Part shown: positions 9,519 to 20,467 of the stretch, piece by piece
How positions within the stretch are numbered: position 1 is the stretch's first letter
How the letters are laid out: the number at the start of each line of letters is the position of its first letter
Assembly (NCBI GenBank): GCA_009869945.1
Contig: WIXG01000764.1
Coordinates: forward strand, 1 to 22,818
Length of the DNA: 22,818 bases
Direction: 5' to 3'
Origin: Mesaphorura yosii
Taxonomy: Eukaryota; Arthropoda; Collembola; Poduromorpha; Tullbergiidae
Program-made: the position numbers and the translations under genes
Notes under the pieces: model-generated
The model's database searches: none
What the model saw: the letters and a program-made list of their open reading frames with translations, nothing else
What the model was told of the DNA's origin: nothing

Positions 9519-11411
9519 TCAGGGTATCAGGAGACCAGCGTACAGGAAGAAGATCCACTTGAAGAAGGTGAAGACAAGGTCGTAAAGAACGTGAACTTGG
9601 TACTCGCGGAGGAATTCGCCGAGGGTTTTCCCGCTGACGCCGATGAGCCGTGCCAGCCAATTAACGACCGACTTGGCTTCGCCGCCGTAGTTGCTGTAAA
9701 TGTTCTGGGCGGTCGTGTACGCGGGCCAGACGGCCTGCGCAGCGGAGTAGATGCTGGACGCGGCGGCGAGAGGGTCGGACTCCACATTCTTGGCGTAGTG
9801 GCCAAACGGGGACGCAGACGCTGGCACGGGCACGGGAGCGGAGCCAGACGCTGATTGGTCCTGAAGCTGCGGCTGGACCAGTGACTTGGGTTTGCCACGA
9901 CCCTTGGGAGCCTTCGAGGCCGGAGACGACTGGACTCCGTTCACGAAGTTGTCCAGCAGCATTTGGCTGTACGAGAAGACTTGGTCCCGGAGTGTCTCCA
10001 GCGACCATTTGTCTGTCCAGGAGGGAGTCACGATGATTGGATTGGCAGCCGATTCTGTGCATCGGCATGGACAAAACAAGGAAAAACAGAAACACGTTTA
10101 CGTTTAGGCATGACCGTATAAACTCGAACATCGGAGGAATCCTTGCTTACGTTGGTATTTCATTTTATCCTTCGCGATGAGGTCGGCGAGTTCCTGCTTC
10201 TTCTTGTTTGTGAAGCTGTTCATGCCCGCCAGCCGCTTTTCCTGCTCCATGACGGTGAGCGGGGTCGTGTTGGGGGTAGGCATCAGCATTTCAGCGGTAA
10301 TGTTCTCTAGTGGCATGGGCACCCAGCTCTTCCAGTACTCCGGCCCCTCCGCTGCTGTCGTGCTGCTGCTGCTACTTTTGCTGCCCTTATCAGCCACGAC
10401 GACGTACTTTTTGTGCTTGTCGCCCTTCTTCGCTTCGGACTTGGGCGCGCTGCTGACGGTGCTGCTGACGGAAACGGACGCTGACGTGCTCGTCTGCACA
10501 ACGGGCGACGACGTGACCACGATGACGGGGGGTTTGGCCTTGGCGGTGGCGGAGTCTTCATGAGCAGCTATGCAATAGAAATCATAGCAGAAATTAATCT
10601 AGACTTATATAAGTTCAATTAATTAAGATCGAATCATCATTAACATTGAATATTATGCATCGCGTGCGCGTTCTTCGCTGACTTGCGTGGCAATTAAGGA
10701 GCTCAGGCTGAACAGATGAGACAAGCTTTCGGTGTGGCTCCTGGCCTCCAACCCCAGCGGACCGTGACAATTAAGGAATCGTAATCGTGGTGTAAAATTT
10801 AAGCGCAGAGTGCAATGCAAACTGCACGTAATGCAGCAGTTCAAGCGTGTTCATGCAGTACGTTTACGCTTCCGTCATTCCTGTATTATATTGTTGCAAA
10901 TTCTTCCGGTGATTTGCACAAATTGTGACAAATGACAATGGAAATTGTCAATGGATGTCATAATTCAAGGTGGAGTTCGGAGTTGAGTCAGCAGGTCGAC
11001 TAAATCGTAATAAACCGATATCATTTCTACGCTACGCGAAGTCGACGGTCTAACAGGAAAGAAACCTGCCACTTGAGAAAATTAGCATTGTGATTTGAGA
11101 ATAGCGAATTTGTTTGCAAGCTGCACTGTTAAATTGTAGCCCTGTCTAGCTTTTCTTAACCGTTCAAGTGCAGTGGAAGCAATCAAATCAAGTTCAATTT
11201 CACGTGCACACGATTTGAACTTGTCACGATCACAATTATGATCTCGAAATTGCAGTGTAAAAGTAATTCGGGACGGCAATTTCACATTTAACTTACCGTT
11301 TGCGACAAGAACCAAGCAGAAAATAATCACAGAGCCCAAGCCTCCAACGAAACCTCGCCTCCGCCTCGGCCCATGCCCATGCTCGTTCTGCCACTGCCCG
11401 TCGAAAAACAT
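9519..11411 (-). CDS. Unrecognised Ser/Thr-rich membrane protein
   Basis: I do not recognise this family. Exons 11411-11297, 10567-10151 and 10054-9519 join in phase with GT..AG junctions into 355 residues. The protein starts with a charged segment containing an Arg run (GPRRRRG), followed by a hydrophobic stretch at about 21-39 (VGGLGSVIIFCLVLVANA) that can be an uncleaved anchor or a signal peptide. A Ser/Thr/Val-rich and Lys-rich region follows, with a poly-Ser run and two N-glycosylation sequons (ENIT and NTT, close together). A Lys/Gln-rich helix (KKKQELADLIAKDKMKYQ) and a Pro/Ala/Ser linker lead to a conserved-looking C-terminal part and a final hydrophobic segment of about 21 residues (LVFTFFKWIFFLYAGLLIP). 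Secretory-pathway membrane location is inferred from these segments. The GC-rich exons and clean splicing argue for a real gene. Confidence 0.75.
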
Positions 11412-12005
11412 GGCTCCAGGCTGCAGTCACGCAAATCTGAAATCACATCACCGCCACTGAAAACTCGATAACTGATCAATTTTGAGGTGCGGTGAACTTC
11501 CGCAAAAATTCATCAATGCCTCTCAGAAATTTCAAAAACGAAAATGCGAATTGACTGTCGCATTTTGCGAACGAGAATTTTGCTGTTGCGTTGCTGCTTC
11601 TTCTTTTCGACTGATTCCTCAGAAGTAAGCCGACTGATTGCAGCGCAGATTGAATTTTGGGGAACGTTAACGCTAACATTTGTTTTTGCTTGGCTTGAAT
11701 TTGGCATAATTACAAGGCGTGAAATACTTTTGTGTGCCATAACTCGCAAAAAATCAGAGACCGAGCAGAACAGAACAATGCGCTGCAGAAAATCAGAGTT
11801 GAGGCTCAAAATCACTGTATCGCTTGGCAAATAAATCCCATGCGATTATGGCGTTATTACGCATTCAATGCAATGCAATGCAGAAAAATTGTATGAGGGT
11901 TGAGAATTGTTCCGCATTGTCAAATTTAAGGTTCAATTTTCGTTACGCGTCTTCATCTTCATCGGTCTCAACTTCGAGATCGCTCTTGAGATAAATTATC
12001 TAATC

Positions 12006-12052
12006 CATTATGCATTATGCACTATGCATTATGCACTGGCATGGCATGGCAT
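12006..12052. repeat. Short TATGCA/TGGCA tandem repeat
   Basis: Imperfect tandem copies of a nine-base unit (CATTATGCA, CACTATGCA) are followed by three TGGCA-type units. The tract contains overlapping ATGCAT-like palindromes. It looks like ordinary simple-sequence DNA outside any gene. Confidence 0.6.
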
Positions 12053-13944
12053 GAGACTTTGCTATTTGCGAATGAGAACGATCATTAACACGTCCACGTC
12101 CGGCTGTCCGTCTTTCTGTCAAGGCCAGACTGTGAGACGCGAGATAATTTAACAATTTATAACGGCAAAAAACTGGCCGCGAGAGGCGATATAAGACAAT
12201 TTATGTCTTTACTGCTCTGCTCTGTTTTAATTGCTCGGACTGCTGATTAACGAAAAAAGGACAAAGAAAATGGTAATAATTCTTGAAATTCGGTGAGTTA
12301 ATTGTCTCTTCGCGGGCCTCTCACAAAATTCTGTGTCAGCATCCGACAAATTGTTCGTAATTTCTGAATTCCTTACCAAAAATCAGTCCAATTGCCTGTT
12401 TCGCTCTCCGAATTCCCTAACTAGCTCTGAAGCCGTGGATCACTTCAATTGAGATCAAATTCACTCAATGAGCACTGAAACTGAAACTTGAAATCCTCAG
12501 TCTCAGGTGTAAAAGCAGCAGCTGCAATGTGACACGGTGACACTGAGCTCTTAAACTCGTCGACAACGACGACACTGATTTAACAAATCACGAAAACAAA
12601 CCTCAGACGACAACAATAATAATGAAGATAATGGCTAATTGTTGATGTTGATGCTCTGGCCTGGCTTCGTCCGTGCCCAAACTTGATCTGAGCAGCGATC
12701 CACGTTTTGATTGCTGTTTCCCTTTCAGAGTGGCTTGCAGATCGACGAAATACGAAGCGAATGCCGCAAAAGGCAAAATACAAAAAAAAACTTGTTTTTG
12801 TTTTTTAAGTATTCAGTCGCGAGATCTTCTTGCGACCATTTTGCGTGCAGGGTCAATGGGTTAGTGCTCGCCTCACCGCCTGTTTTGCTGTTCTGACTCG
12901 CCTTCCCCAAATTGAGTTAAGACTAACACTAAGCACTGATCAGCTAAGTAATTTATGTCGTGTCGTTACGCCGTGATTGTTGAAAGCGAAATCAACTCGA
13001 ATTGGCTTCTTTTCCTGTTCTTGCGCCTGAGTTACGACTGATGACTGTCTTTATCACTGCTGCAGATCTCAAATGGAGCTGAATTTGATGAATCCTCCAA
13101 CAACGCATGTGAGACGTGAGATGGGTGAAAGTGAATGAATACTGACACTGAAGACCAGGTACCCAAGACTGTGACTATGGATGCTTCCACATGAATGCAT
13201 CACTCTTCGCTGTACTCTTCGTTAAAGACACCGCATCACACAAATGAAGTACACCGAGCCTCCGAGCCAGGTTCAAGAGCCCCCGCATGATACCAGGTAT
13301 CAGACTCAAAATGCTTCATACTGCGTACAATACTGCTGGATGAAGGTGAAGACAAATGATGAACTGACTCCAAAATACCAATTAGCACTTCGCACACGAA
13401 GAATGAATGGAAGTCCGTCGGCTGAACTGCTAAATGGGCCTGAAAGCAATGAATTGAATGAATTAGAATTAGAGCTGCAGCGATTTGTGATTTTTCCATT
13501 GCTGCACGACGGCTGCACGTACAAAATTATCTTTCAAATAAGACCATTTAGCTTGTAACAGACTTCCCAGGCGATGTTCAGTGTTAATTTGTGGCTTGTG
13601 ACTGATTCTTTTGTTTCCAGACTCTAAAAACATTCGCTCATTTTCGCCTTTTCGGTCAAGAAACGCTATACACCTAAGAAAATATATCACTTTCGACGAC
13701 GACTTTACGAATACAAATGCGCATGCCGTTTTCCTCGTGTGCAGTTAATTAATGGGATGGAGATTGGCAGTTGGCAATGATCCATTACGTGCAAATGAGA
13801 AATGGAGGAAGAAAGAAAGGAGAAGCTCATACAAAATGTGTGATTTGCCAATCACGCCCAAAGCTCATAGTATCCAATTGTCCAACGCATTGATGTACAA
13901 TAGCAATATAGCAATTATCATTTCGAGGAGAATAGAAAACTCAT

Positions 13945-13985
13945 CAAATGCAGATGCAAATGCAAATGCTCGAAATGCATTTGAT
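13945..13985. repeat. Short GCAAAT-type simple repeat
   Basis: Four or so degenerate copies of a six-base unit (GCAGAT, GCAAAT) occur in a row, ending in ATGCATTTG. The tract lies in the gene-free stretch and carries no other signal. Confidence 0.5.
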
Positions 13986-15120
13986 CTTGATCTTGGAGCG
14001 AGATTTATGCGTCAGTTGTCTTGTCTTTGCCTTGACCTACCAAACGCAGAAGGCCAAGCTGAAGCCAAGCCCGTGATCGACGCGAGTATCAAATCAATGT
14101 AAATTTCGGCCCACTTCTCGACTTTCTGACTTTTCCTTTTCATTTCCCTTGCATTGCATTGAAAGCAGAAAAATCAAAGAAAAACTGGTTTTTCAAGATT
14201 TTAAGCAAGTCTCAGCCATGCTGGCTTAAAAGATGAATGCTGAAAGTGAATTTCTGTGGACTGAATACGAAATGAAACGCAAAGAAGGCAGGACGAGCAG
14301 GCCATCGCAAGTTTTGTTTGCACACGTCTGTCAAATCGTAAAACGCACTGCAATGACATTTGACATTCACGCGGTCGCAAGTGAATTGGGCCGGAAGTTG
14401 TCAATTATCGTATTGTGGCATTATGGCTCTGAAATACAAGAAAAATGATGCCTAAGCTGGAGGGCCAGCCGTATAATTCTTCCTCGCCTTACCTGTCATT
14501 GACATTGCCATCTACGAAAAATTCAAGCCTGACACGGCAAATTCCTCTTTTTACGACCCGAGACGAAAGATTCGCATTTTACAGCTGCGAAGATGAATAA
14601 AAAATCACAAATTACAAAATCTCTTTTCGAGTGGATTGTAGATGTTATGAACAAGTCGTAAACAAACCGAAACCACTTGCTTGTCTATTTTTACTAAATC
14701 ATACAAGGTAGGTACTCGATTAACTCGATACACAGCGAGCGTACACGCACACGATGGCAATGACGAAGCTAATTTCGCAGGTGAAACTCACCATTACCGC
14801 TCGTAAAATCTTCAAAAAGGAGAAACAGAAAGAAAAAGTAAAAGAAGACGATACTAATTGTGGTTTTGATTTAATTTAATTATGGAGTCACTGTAGGCAG
14901 GCGCACTATTTTGCGTTGCTTCATTGCAGACACAGACGCACTGAGCCACGACTAATTGGATGGTGTTACGAAATTACACATGCGGTAACGAAAGTCCAAT
15001 GCACCTGAACCTGCACCGAATTCCAAACTAAATCATGGCTGAAATTACGGCGGCTGAGTATTGCTTCTTGCATGATTTGCTGACAAATTCCTGCCTGTAA
15101 TTTCTGGACAAACTCAATAA

Positions 15121-15126
15121 TTTATT
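15121..15126 (-). terminator. Poly(A) signal of the G-gamma gene
   Basis: TTTATT on the plus strand is AATAAA on the minus strand, 90 nt downstream of the G-gamma stop codon. It fits a short 3' UTR. Motif and spacing only. Confidence 0.5.
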
Positions 15127-15216
15127 ACATTCACGGCCGAATTCAATGACAGTTTTTCTTGTAAACAAGGTCGTTCTCTGTTTACGTTTCCGTATTGAAT
15201 GCTTAGCAATTTGTGT

Positions 15217-15530
15217 TTAGGAAATGTAGCAGCCGCCCTTCTCTATGAACGGGTTCAGTTTCTTGTCCAACGGAGTCAGCATCGGGTCCTGCTTCTCGTT
15301 GTTGATCATCCAGTCCATCAGCCTGGAGAATGACAGAATTCGCAAAATTTAACTCAACACACTCAACAGCAATTAAATTGGGAAAGGAAGCTTGGAAACA
15401 ATCCCTGGTGGCCAGCTTACTCTGTCAGCGACTGCGAAGTCTTCATCCGTTTGACCTTCATCTGGTTCTCCAGGCCCGCTTTCATGTGGCGCAGCGTGAA
15501 TGTCGTCAGTTGGTTCTCTTCTGCGCTCAT
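15217..15530 (-). CDS. Heterotrimeric G-protein gamma subunit (GNG13/Ggamma30A type)
   Basis: A small two-exon gene: 15530-15421 and 15322-15217, joined through a GTAAG donor and a TTCTCCAG acceptor with a Glu codon split across the junction, gives 71 residues, the usual length for G-gamma. The first exon encodes an amphipathic helix (ATG at 15530; LRHMKAGLENQMKVKRMK) expected to form the coiled coil with G-beta. The second carries the DPMLTP and NPFIEKGGC motifs (compare DPF/DPL...NPW..KGKC in GNG13-like gammas) and ends in a CaaX box, CYIS. A final Ser predicts farnesylation of Cys68, followed by trimming and methylation, which anchors the beta-gamma dimer to membranes. GNG13-type gammas act in sensory and neuronal signalling in other animals. 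It starts 844 nt from, and is divergent to, the calcium-sensor gene. Confidence 0.88.
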
Positions 15531-16373
15531 TCTTGATTTCTGATTCTGTGCCTCCGGACTGACTGCAGCTTCTCAGACGTGTGGACGACTTGAATCTGAA
15601 ACGCAAACTGTTCCAATTCACGGTTAGAATTCCTGCGACGGACTGTGTGACTAATTGGAAGTTGGCGAATTAATGTATAATTGGCTCTGCTCTCCTTTCT
15701 TCTTTGCTGTTCGCTACGCTGCGCTGTGGTGCAACAGCTGAGCCCTGGCTGGAGTTGCGAGTTCTACTAATCTTGCGTGTATTCTAGAAAAAAACCACAA
15801 AGCAAAAGAAGTCGAAATTAAATTAATTAGTAAAAGCCAAAGAAGCTAGAAGCATTGTACCTCATGCTCCGAGTTACAAAGAAACTACAGCAAACCCAAA
15901 CACGTAATTTGTGGATCATGACTTCGATCGAGTCAAGCCACTTACGTAGTTAAGTCAATTGTCAATTACGAAAATGGATATACAAAATGTTGACAATTCA
16001 CTTTTCACTAGTTTGATACGGTAAGCGTAAACACTATCGACGCACAGCACCGGCTGCCCTGCGTGTGCGCATGCTGCATGCGGATCATGATCACGAGAAA
16101 TGGCCAAACTTCATTCATTCCCACCGGCCCTCCGACCCGTGACTTGACTGTGACTTTCATTTTCAACTAATTTGATTCAATTAAGAACGCTAATACCGCT
16201 TAGAAAATGTTCCCGGTCGATGACAACTTCTCGTGCGGGGCCCAATAAATAAAGAGCCATTTTCTACTTTCATCTTCAGTTTACAGCCAACAATCGGAAC
16301 TCGAACTCGAAAAGTCGAAGCATTTGCCGATCTTTCTCTTGACTGGCTGAGGCCGAGCCACTGCGCTGACGAA
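15531..16373. other. Divergent promoter region between G-gamma and the calcium sensor
   Basis: The G-gamma gene runs left and the calcium-sensor gene runs right from this 843-nt AT-rich segment, so both promoters and 5' UTRs should lie here. A pyrimidine-rich TTTCAG at about 15597-15602 on the minus strand could be an acceptor in the G-gamma leader. A palindromic GCATGCTGCATGC-like sequence is seen near 16070-16083. No coding exon is supported. Confidence 0.4.
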
Positions 16374-17047
16374 ATGGGTACGAGCTCAGGTAAAGAGCTT
16401 TCTCACGACGATCTTGAATTCCTTCTCGAGCACACGCGTTTCAACGAGTCTACGATTCGTGACTGGCACAAACGCTTCCAGCGAGACTGTCCAAACGGGA
16501 AACTGACGCCGGAGATGTTCATCCTGATGCACAAGCGGCTTTACCCCAAAGGTGGAAATGCCAGAAAATTCTGTGGCCCAATCTTCAAGACCTTTGACAT
16601 TGACCGAAGCGGATTCATCGATTTCAAGGTGAGCGACTGAGCATAATAAGTCTGCAATGTTAAAAAATAGCCATTTGAATTATCAATTGTTGAATTTTCC
16701 AGGAATTTCTGCTTGCCATGGACCTCACCTCGAACGGGACGCCACAGGAAAAGCTGATGTGGGTTTTCCGGATGTACGATGACGACGGAAACGGCTCCAT
16801 CGATCTCGAGGAAATGACAAAGATCATCCAGACAATCTACGATCTGCTGCCCAAAAGCGCGGCCTCCAAGGTCAAGGTCAGTGCATTGGAGAGGAGTAAA
16901 GCCATCTTCGCCCATGTTGACAAGGACGGGAACGGCGAGTTGAGTCAGGACGAATTCCTGCATGGCTGCATGGAAGATAAGGTGCTGGCCCAGATGCTGA
17001 TGGACCAGGCTCGCGATGCGCAGAATGTGTTCAGTTTATTACTGTAA
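16374..17047 (+). CDS. Neuronal calcium sensor (neurocalcin/recoverin-like) EF-hand protein
   Basis: Two exons, 16374-16628 and 16703-17047, separated by a 74-nt intron, encode 199 residues, close to the usual 190-200 of this family. The N-terminus MGTSSGK fits the myristoylation consensus, so the protein probably moves to membranes when calcium binds. EF-hand 1 is the degenerate type with RDCPNG that marks the neuronal calcium sensor family. Canonical 12-residue loops follow: EF2 at 75-86 (DIDRSGFIDFKE), EF3 at 111-122 (DDDGNGSIDLEE) and EF4 at 158-169 (DKDGNGELSQDE), all with the needed acidic positions, so three sites should bind calcium. It differs from frequenin, neurocalcin and hippocalcin in its N-terminal 60 residues and in its hydrophobic end NVFSLLL, so I give no gene symbol. 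The ATG at 16374 is chosen because it creates the myristoylation site. Confidence 0.9.
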
Positions 17048-17688
17048 GCAATAAACAAAATTTATTGATAGGCCCATTTGTTCACTGATTACTTGAGAAA
17101 AGTGCTACTTTAAGACTGAATTCTGATTTAATCTGAAATTCAACTGATTAAAAGTACGTGAATCTCGAACTTGTTCATGAATTTTAATTGATAATTAAGA
17201 AAATTACGGTCGAATTTGATTTAATTGTAGATTAAAAGCCAAAAGCATCATGCAAAATGAGACCCAGAATTTCTTCGCTGTCAAAGGCCGACTACAACTT
17301 TGCCTTTTACAAGTCAAATGTGAAACTTAAAGCAAGGAATCGAGAGTCCCGCTTCGTTTTACATTCACTCATAAGCCAAAGCAAAACAAAAACAAGCAAA
17401 GGCTTTCAAGTGTGTGCAATAAAAAGTGGGTCGCTAGCGAATTTGACGATGAATATGTCAAATTGGAGTCCAAGTACTGATAAGAGGCTCCAGGTAGCTT
17501 ATTAATTCACTACTGATCTCGGTGCAGCGGATTTGGTCACGATTTTGTGGCGACGAGGGCGAAATTGAAGAATTTAGTTTCCTGCTCGTGGTAATCATTG
17601 GTAAGTTGCAACTTATCTTAGCTACTGGTCATTGATGTGGCGTGATATCAGTTGATTGTCATTTCATTTGCCTAATTTGCTGGTAGGA
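17048..17688. other. Gap between the calcium sensor and menin, with a menin leader intron
   Basis: AATAAA at 17050-17055 begins two bases after the calcium-sensor stop codon and may be its poly(A) signal, although that would leave almost no 3' UTR. Further on, a donor (ATTG/GTAAGTTG) at 17601 and an acceptor (GCTGGTAG) ending at 17686 define an 86-nt intron immediately before the menin ATG at 17689, so the menin 5' UTR exon ends at 17600. The frame at 17257-17505 shows no family signature. Confidence 0.45.
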
Positions 17689-20467
17689 ATGGTCCGATCT
17701 GCCGCGAAAGTGGTTCCGGAAGCCGCCCGGTCCCTGTTCCCCATCTCGACGATCGATTCCCTGTCAAAATTATTCCAAATTCTTCTGGAATCCAATGATC
17801 CAAGCCTGGGGTTCGTGTCAATTCTACTGGGAGTCCTCGAACATTCATTGACTTGCACCGACTCCGCTCTGGCCACCGTCGACAGCGTACTTAACGAATC
17901 CCAGCCTCAGGACTCCACGTCAGCCGCTGCAGTGGTCAAATCGACGCCTTGTCCAAACAAGAAAGCCAAACGGAAAACGAGTCAGAGTCGAAATGTGCAC
18001 AGCTTCAGCAGCGGAAGCGGGACGGACACCGAGGCGGAAAAGCAGGCTGCAAGGGCGCAGGCGGATTTTCCTCCAATCGAATTTGATCTCGTTGTGTCGC
18101 TCTACGAACAATTCCATGCTCTCGTGTACAGCTCAGTGAATTTTGACCTGCATCAGGCGTCAACGGCGACGGTGACGGGGAAGGAAGAAGCACTTACCAC
18201 GACCCGGGAGTTGATAAAGAACGTCACCGAAGCGATTTGGAACTCCCTGTCAAAGTCGTACGTCTCAGAGAAGCCCCACATCCAAAGCATGTACACGTAT
18301 TTGACTGTGAACAAGGTTGATTCCTTCGGAATGGCCGTGATCGTGGTCGCAGCATGCCAGGCCCTTCACCTGAACGATGTCCATCTCGTCATGTCTGAAG
18401 ACCACGTCTGGATCGTGTTTGGGAAGGATGGGACAGAGTCCTGCGAGGTGACGTGGCACGGCAAGAGTGCCGAAGACAAGCGTGGACAGCCTGTGACCGA
18501 CAACAACTGTTCTTGGCTGTACTTGAAGGGATTCGCAGTCAAATGCGAGAGCCGACACATGGAAATCGCTGCGATCGTGTCGGCGATGAACCCGGCCGTG
18601 ACGGCGACGGTGGACTCGACCGAAGTGGTGCTCGCTCAGCAGCGCCTGCTTTGGATCCTTTATGATGGGGGTCACTTGAGGAAGTATCCGATGGGGATTG
18701 GTAAGTCTAAAACTCTGGAAAGCCACAGTCACAGAACATTTTCTTGTTTCTTACTCTCTGACATTGTTTTTAGGTAATTTGGCGGATCTCGAAGAGCTGT
18801 TCCCGACTCCCACAAGAAAATCTGCACCGGAGCTCTTCGAAGAAGCAATAAACACCGCAAAGTATTACTACAACAACATGCACGTGTATCCGTATACTTT
18901 CTATGGGGGATACCTTCTCCGAAAGCAGCGGTTCAAGGACGCCCTGGAACAGTGGTCTATTGGAGCTCACGTCCTGGCGCAGTATCGTTTCCACATTAAG
19001 AATGACGAGGAGATGTACAACGAGTACCTCGCCATCACGAAGGACCACGTGCCATCCATCATGAAGCACTGCAGCAAGGGAATCAGCGCCGATTCCATCA
19101 CGAGGGACCCACTCTGCTACGCGAGGCTCCTCCGGCTGTTTGACGGCGTCTGCTTGTGGGAAGAGCGCTCAAACGCGCCGATCGTCCACATCATTTGGGC
19201 CAAACACTGGCTCTCTGCCATCAACAAGTTTGACGCGAGCATCCGGAGCCGGGTCATCGTTCGCACTGCTCCGTTGGCAAAGACCACCGAGCCGCCGACG
19301 CCGGAGAAAGGTATTTCGTTCGCCCCACCGCCGCGCGCCGAGCCCGCCAGCTCAAAAACCTCTTCTGCGCCCGATCTGGACACTTTCTTGCTTTCTGGGC
19401 CTCACCCGCACGAACTCTTTGCTTCTGGAACTCATTCAGCTTCGATTTCTTCTCTGCCAACGGCGCCAGCTCGCACTTCGTCTGTGATAACAACGCTGAG
19501 TGCTTCGGAACTGTTCTGTGATTTGCATTTGGGGGCTCCTTCGCTCGCTTTCGACCCCTTTTCGATTTCAGGCTCTTCTGCAGCAGCCGCCTCGGGGGCC
19601 TCTCCTTTCAGCTCGGGTCCTTCTTCTGCTTCTTCTTCTTCTCCTTTCGCAGAGCTCGCCAAGGCCACCGGAGAAATTCTCATCGATCCCGGTACGCTTT
19701 CACTAATCTCGTCCTTGACTCCCCATGATAAAGGTCATGGGCCTGATTCTGCTCCAGCCACGTCCGGTCCCGGCCCCAAGTCGGAGGCGAACAACAACCT
19801 GCAAGACGTCAAACCGTCGCTGCCGATGCAAAAGTACCCTTCGATGTCAGCCAGTTCGTCGATGTCGATGACCAAGGATGGTGCCCCCGTCGTGCTGTCC
19901 GGTGCGGGCGACGAGTCCGAGCCCCGCGTGCTCCTCAACCTCTTCAGCCAGAAAATGCGGGCCGTCGGTGAGCTTCTGAAACACAACTCGAACACATGCA
20001 CTCTCACCCTCGCGCTTACAGCGCAGACGTCTTTCAATAGCAGCAGCACGAGCGGAGGCGCGGGCGTGGGAGCGTCGGAAGCTGGACAGGTTACGGAATC
20101 CGTGTCTAGCACGGGGCGGTCGAGAAGAAGCTGCTCCAGATTCCAAGCCGGAGTGGTACCGGAGTCGATCGCCAGCACGAGCACGAGGAAGAGAAAATCT
20201 GAAGACGACGCGGGCAGCGGCAGCAGCCGCCCGACGCCGGAAAAGAAGAAAGGCCGAAGTCAGAGCCAGAGCCAAAGCCAAGATGTCATGGAGGTCGATT
20301 CAACTGCCGTCAACGTTGCGACCGCGGCCTCAAGTGAAGGCGGGAAGACGGAGTCTTTAACACCGAAGGCAGCCGAACCAGTCGCAGTCCCCGAAGGAGG
20401 CGAAGCCACAGCCACGGGCACGAGGTCGCTTCCTCCAAAAAAGCGTGGGAGAAAAATCCAGAATTGA
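17689..20467 (+). CDS. Mnn1: Menin (MEN1 orthologue), large form
   Basis: Two coding exons, 17689-18700 and 18774-20467, join through a 73-nt intron in a Gly codon and give 901 residues, against about 610 in human and about 760 in fly. Menin is a nuclear scaffold that links MLL/KMT2-type H3K4 methyltransferases and other factors to chromatin. Conserved blocks are clear: SLFPISTIDSLSKLF near the start, AIWNSLSKSYVSEKPHIQSM, ACQALHLNDVHLVMSEDHVW, EVTWHGKSAEDKRGQ, NLADLEELFPTPTRK, and LCYARLLRLFDGVCLWEE. A second conserved block near residue 720 (QKMRAVGELLKHN, then LTLALTAQTSF) matches the C-terminal menin motif. The extra length is a Ser/Ala/Pro-rich segment of about 200 residues between these blocks, plus a basic C-terminus with SQ repeats and a final PKKRGRKIQN, a likely nuclear localisation signal. 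No stop or frameshift is seen. Confidence 0.93.

Larger units (their letters stand above)
11412..15216. other. 3.8 kb stretch without a supported gene
   Basis: This is the longest gene-free part of the window. Open frames exist (for example 13244-13558 with an ATG, and 13752-14102), but they have AT-rich composition like the surroundings, no splice-linked partners and no family motif, so I do not call them. Short simple repeats are scattered through it: CAATG units near 11868-11880, TATGCA units at 12006-12052, GCAAAT units at 13945-13985. The stretch separates the membrane-protein gene from the G-gamma gene and could contain promoters or enhancers; nothing specific can be assigned. Confidence 0.4.

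Noticed and set aside
13244..13558. A 104-residue plus-strand ORF with an ATG in the long gene-free stretch
   Set aside because: The composition matches the surrounding AT-rich DNA, there are no recognisable motifs and it overlaps other open frames of similar length on both strands.
19735..20281. Long minus-strand ORFs opposite the menin C-terminal region
   Set aside because: They are shadows of the GC-rich menin exon; the plus frame carries the conserved menin blocks.
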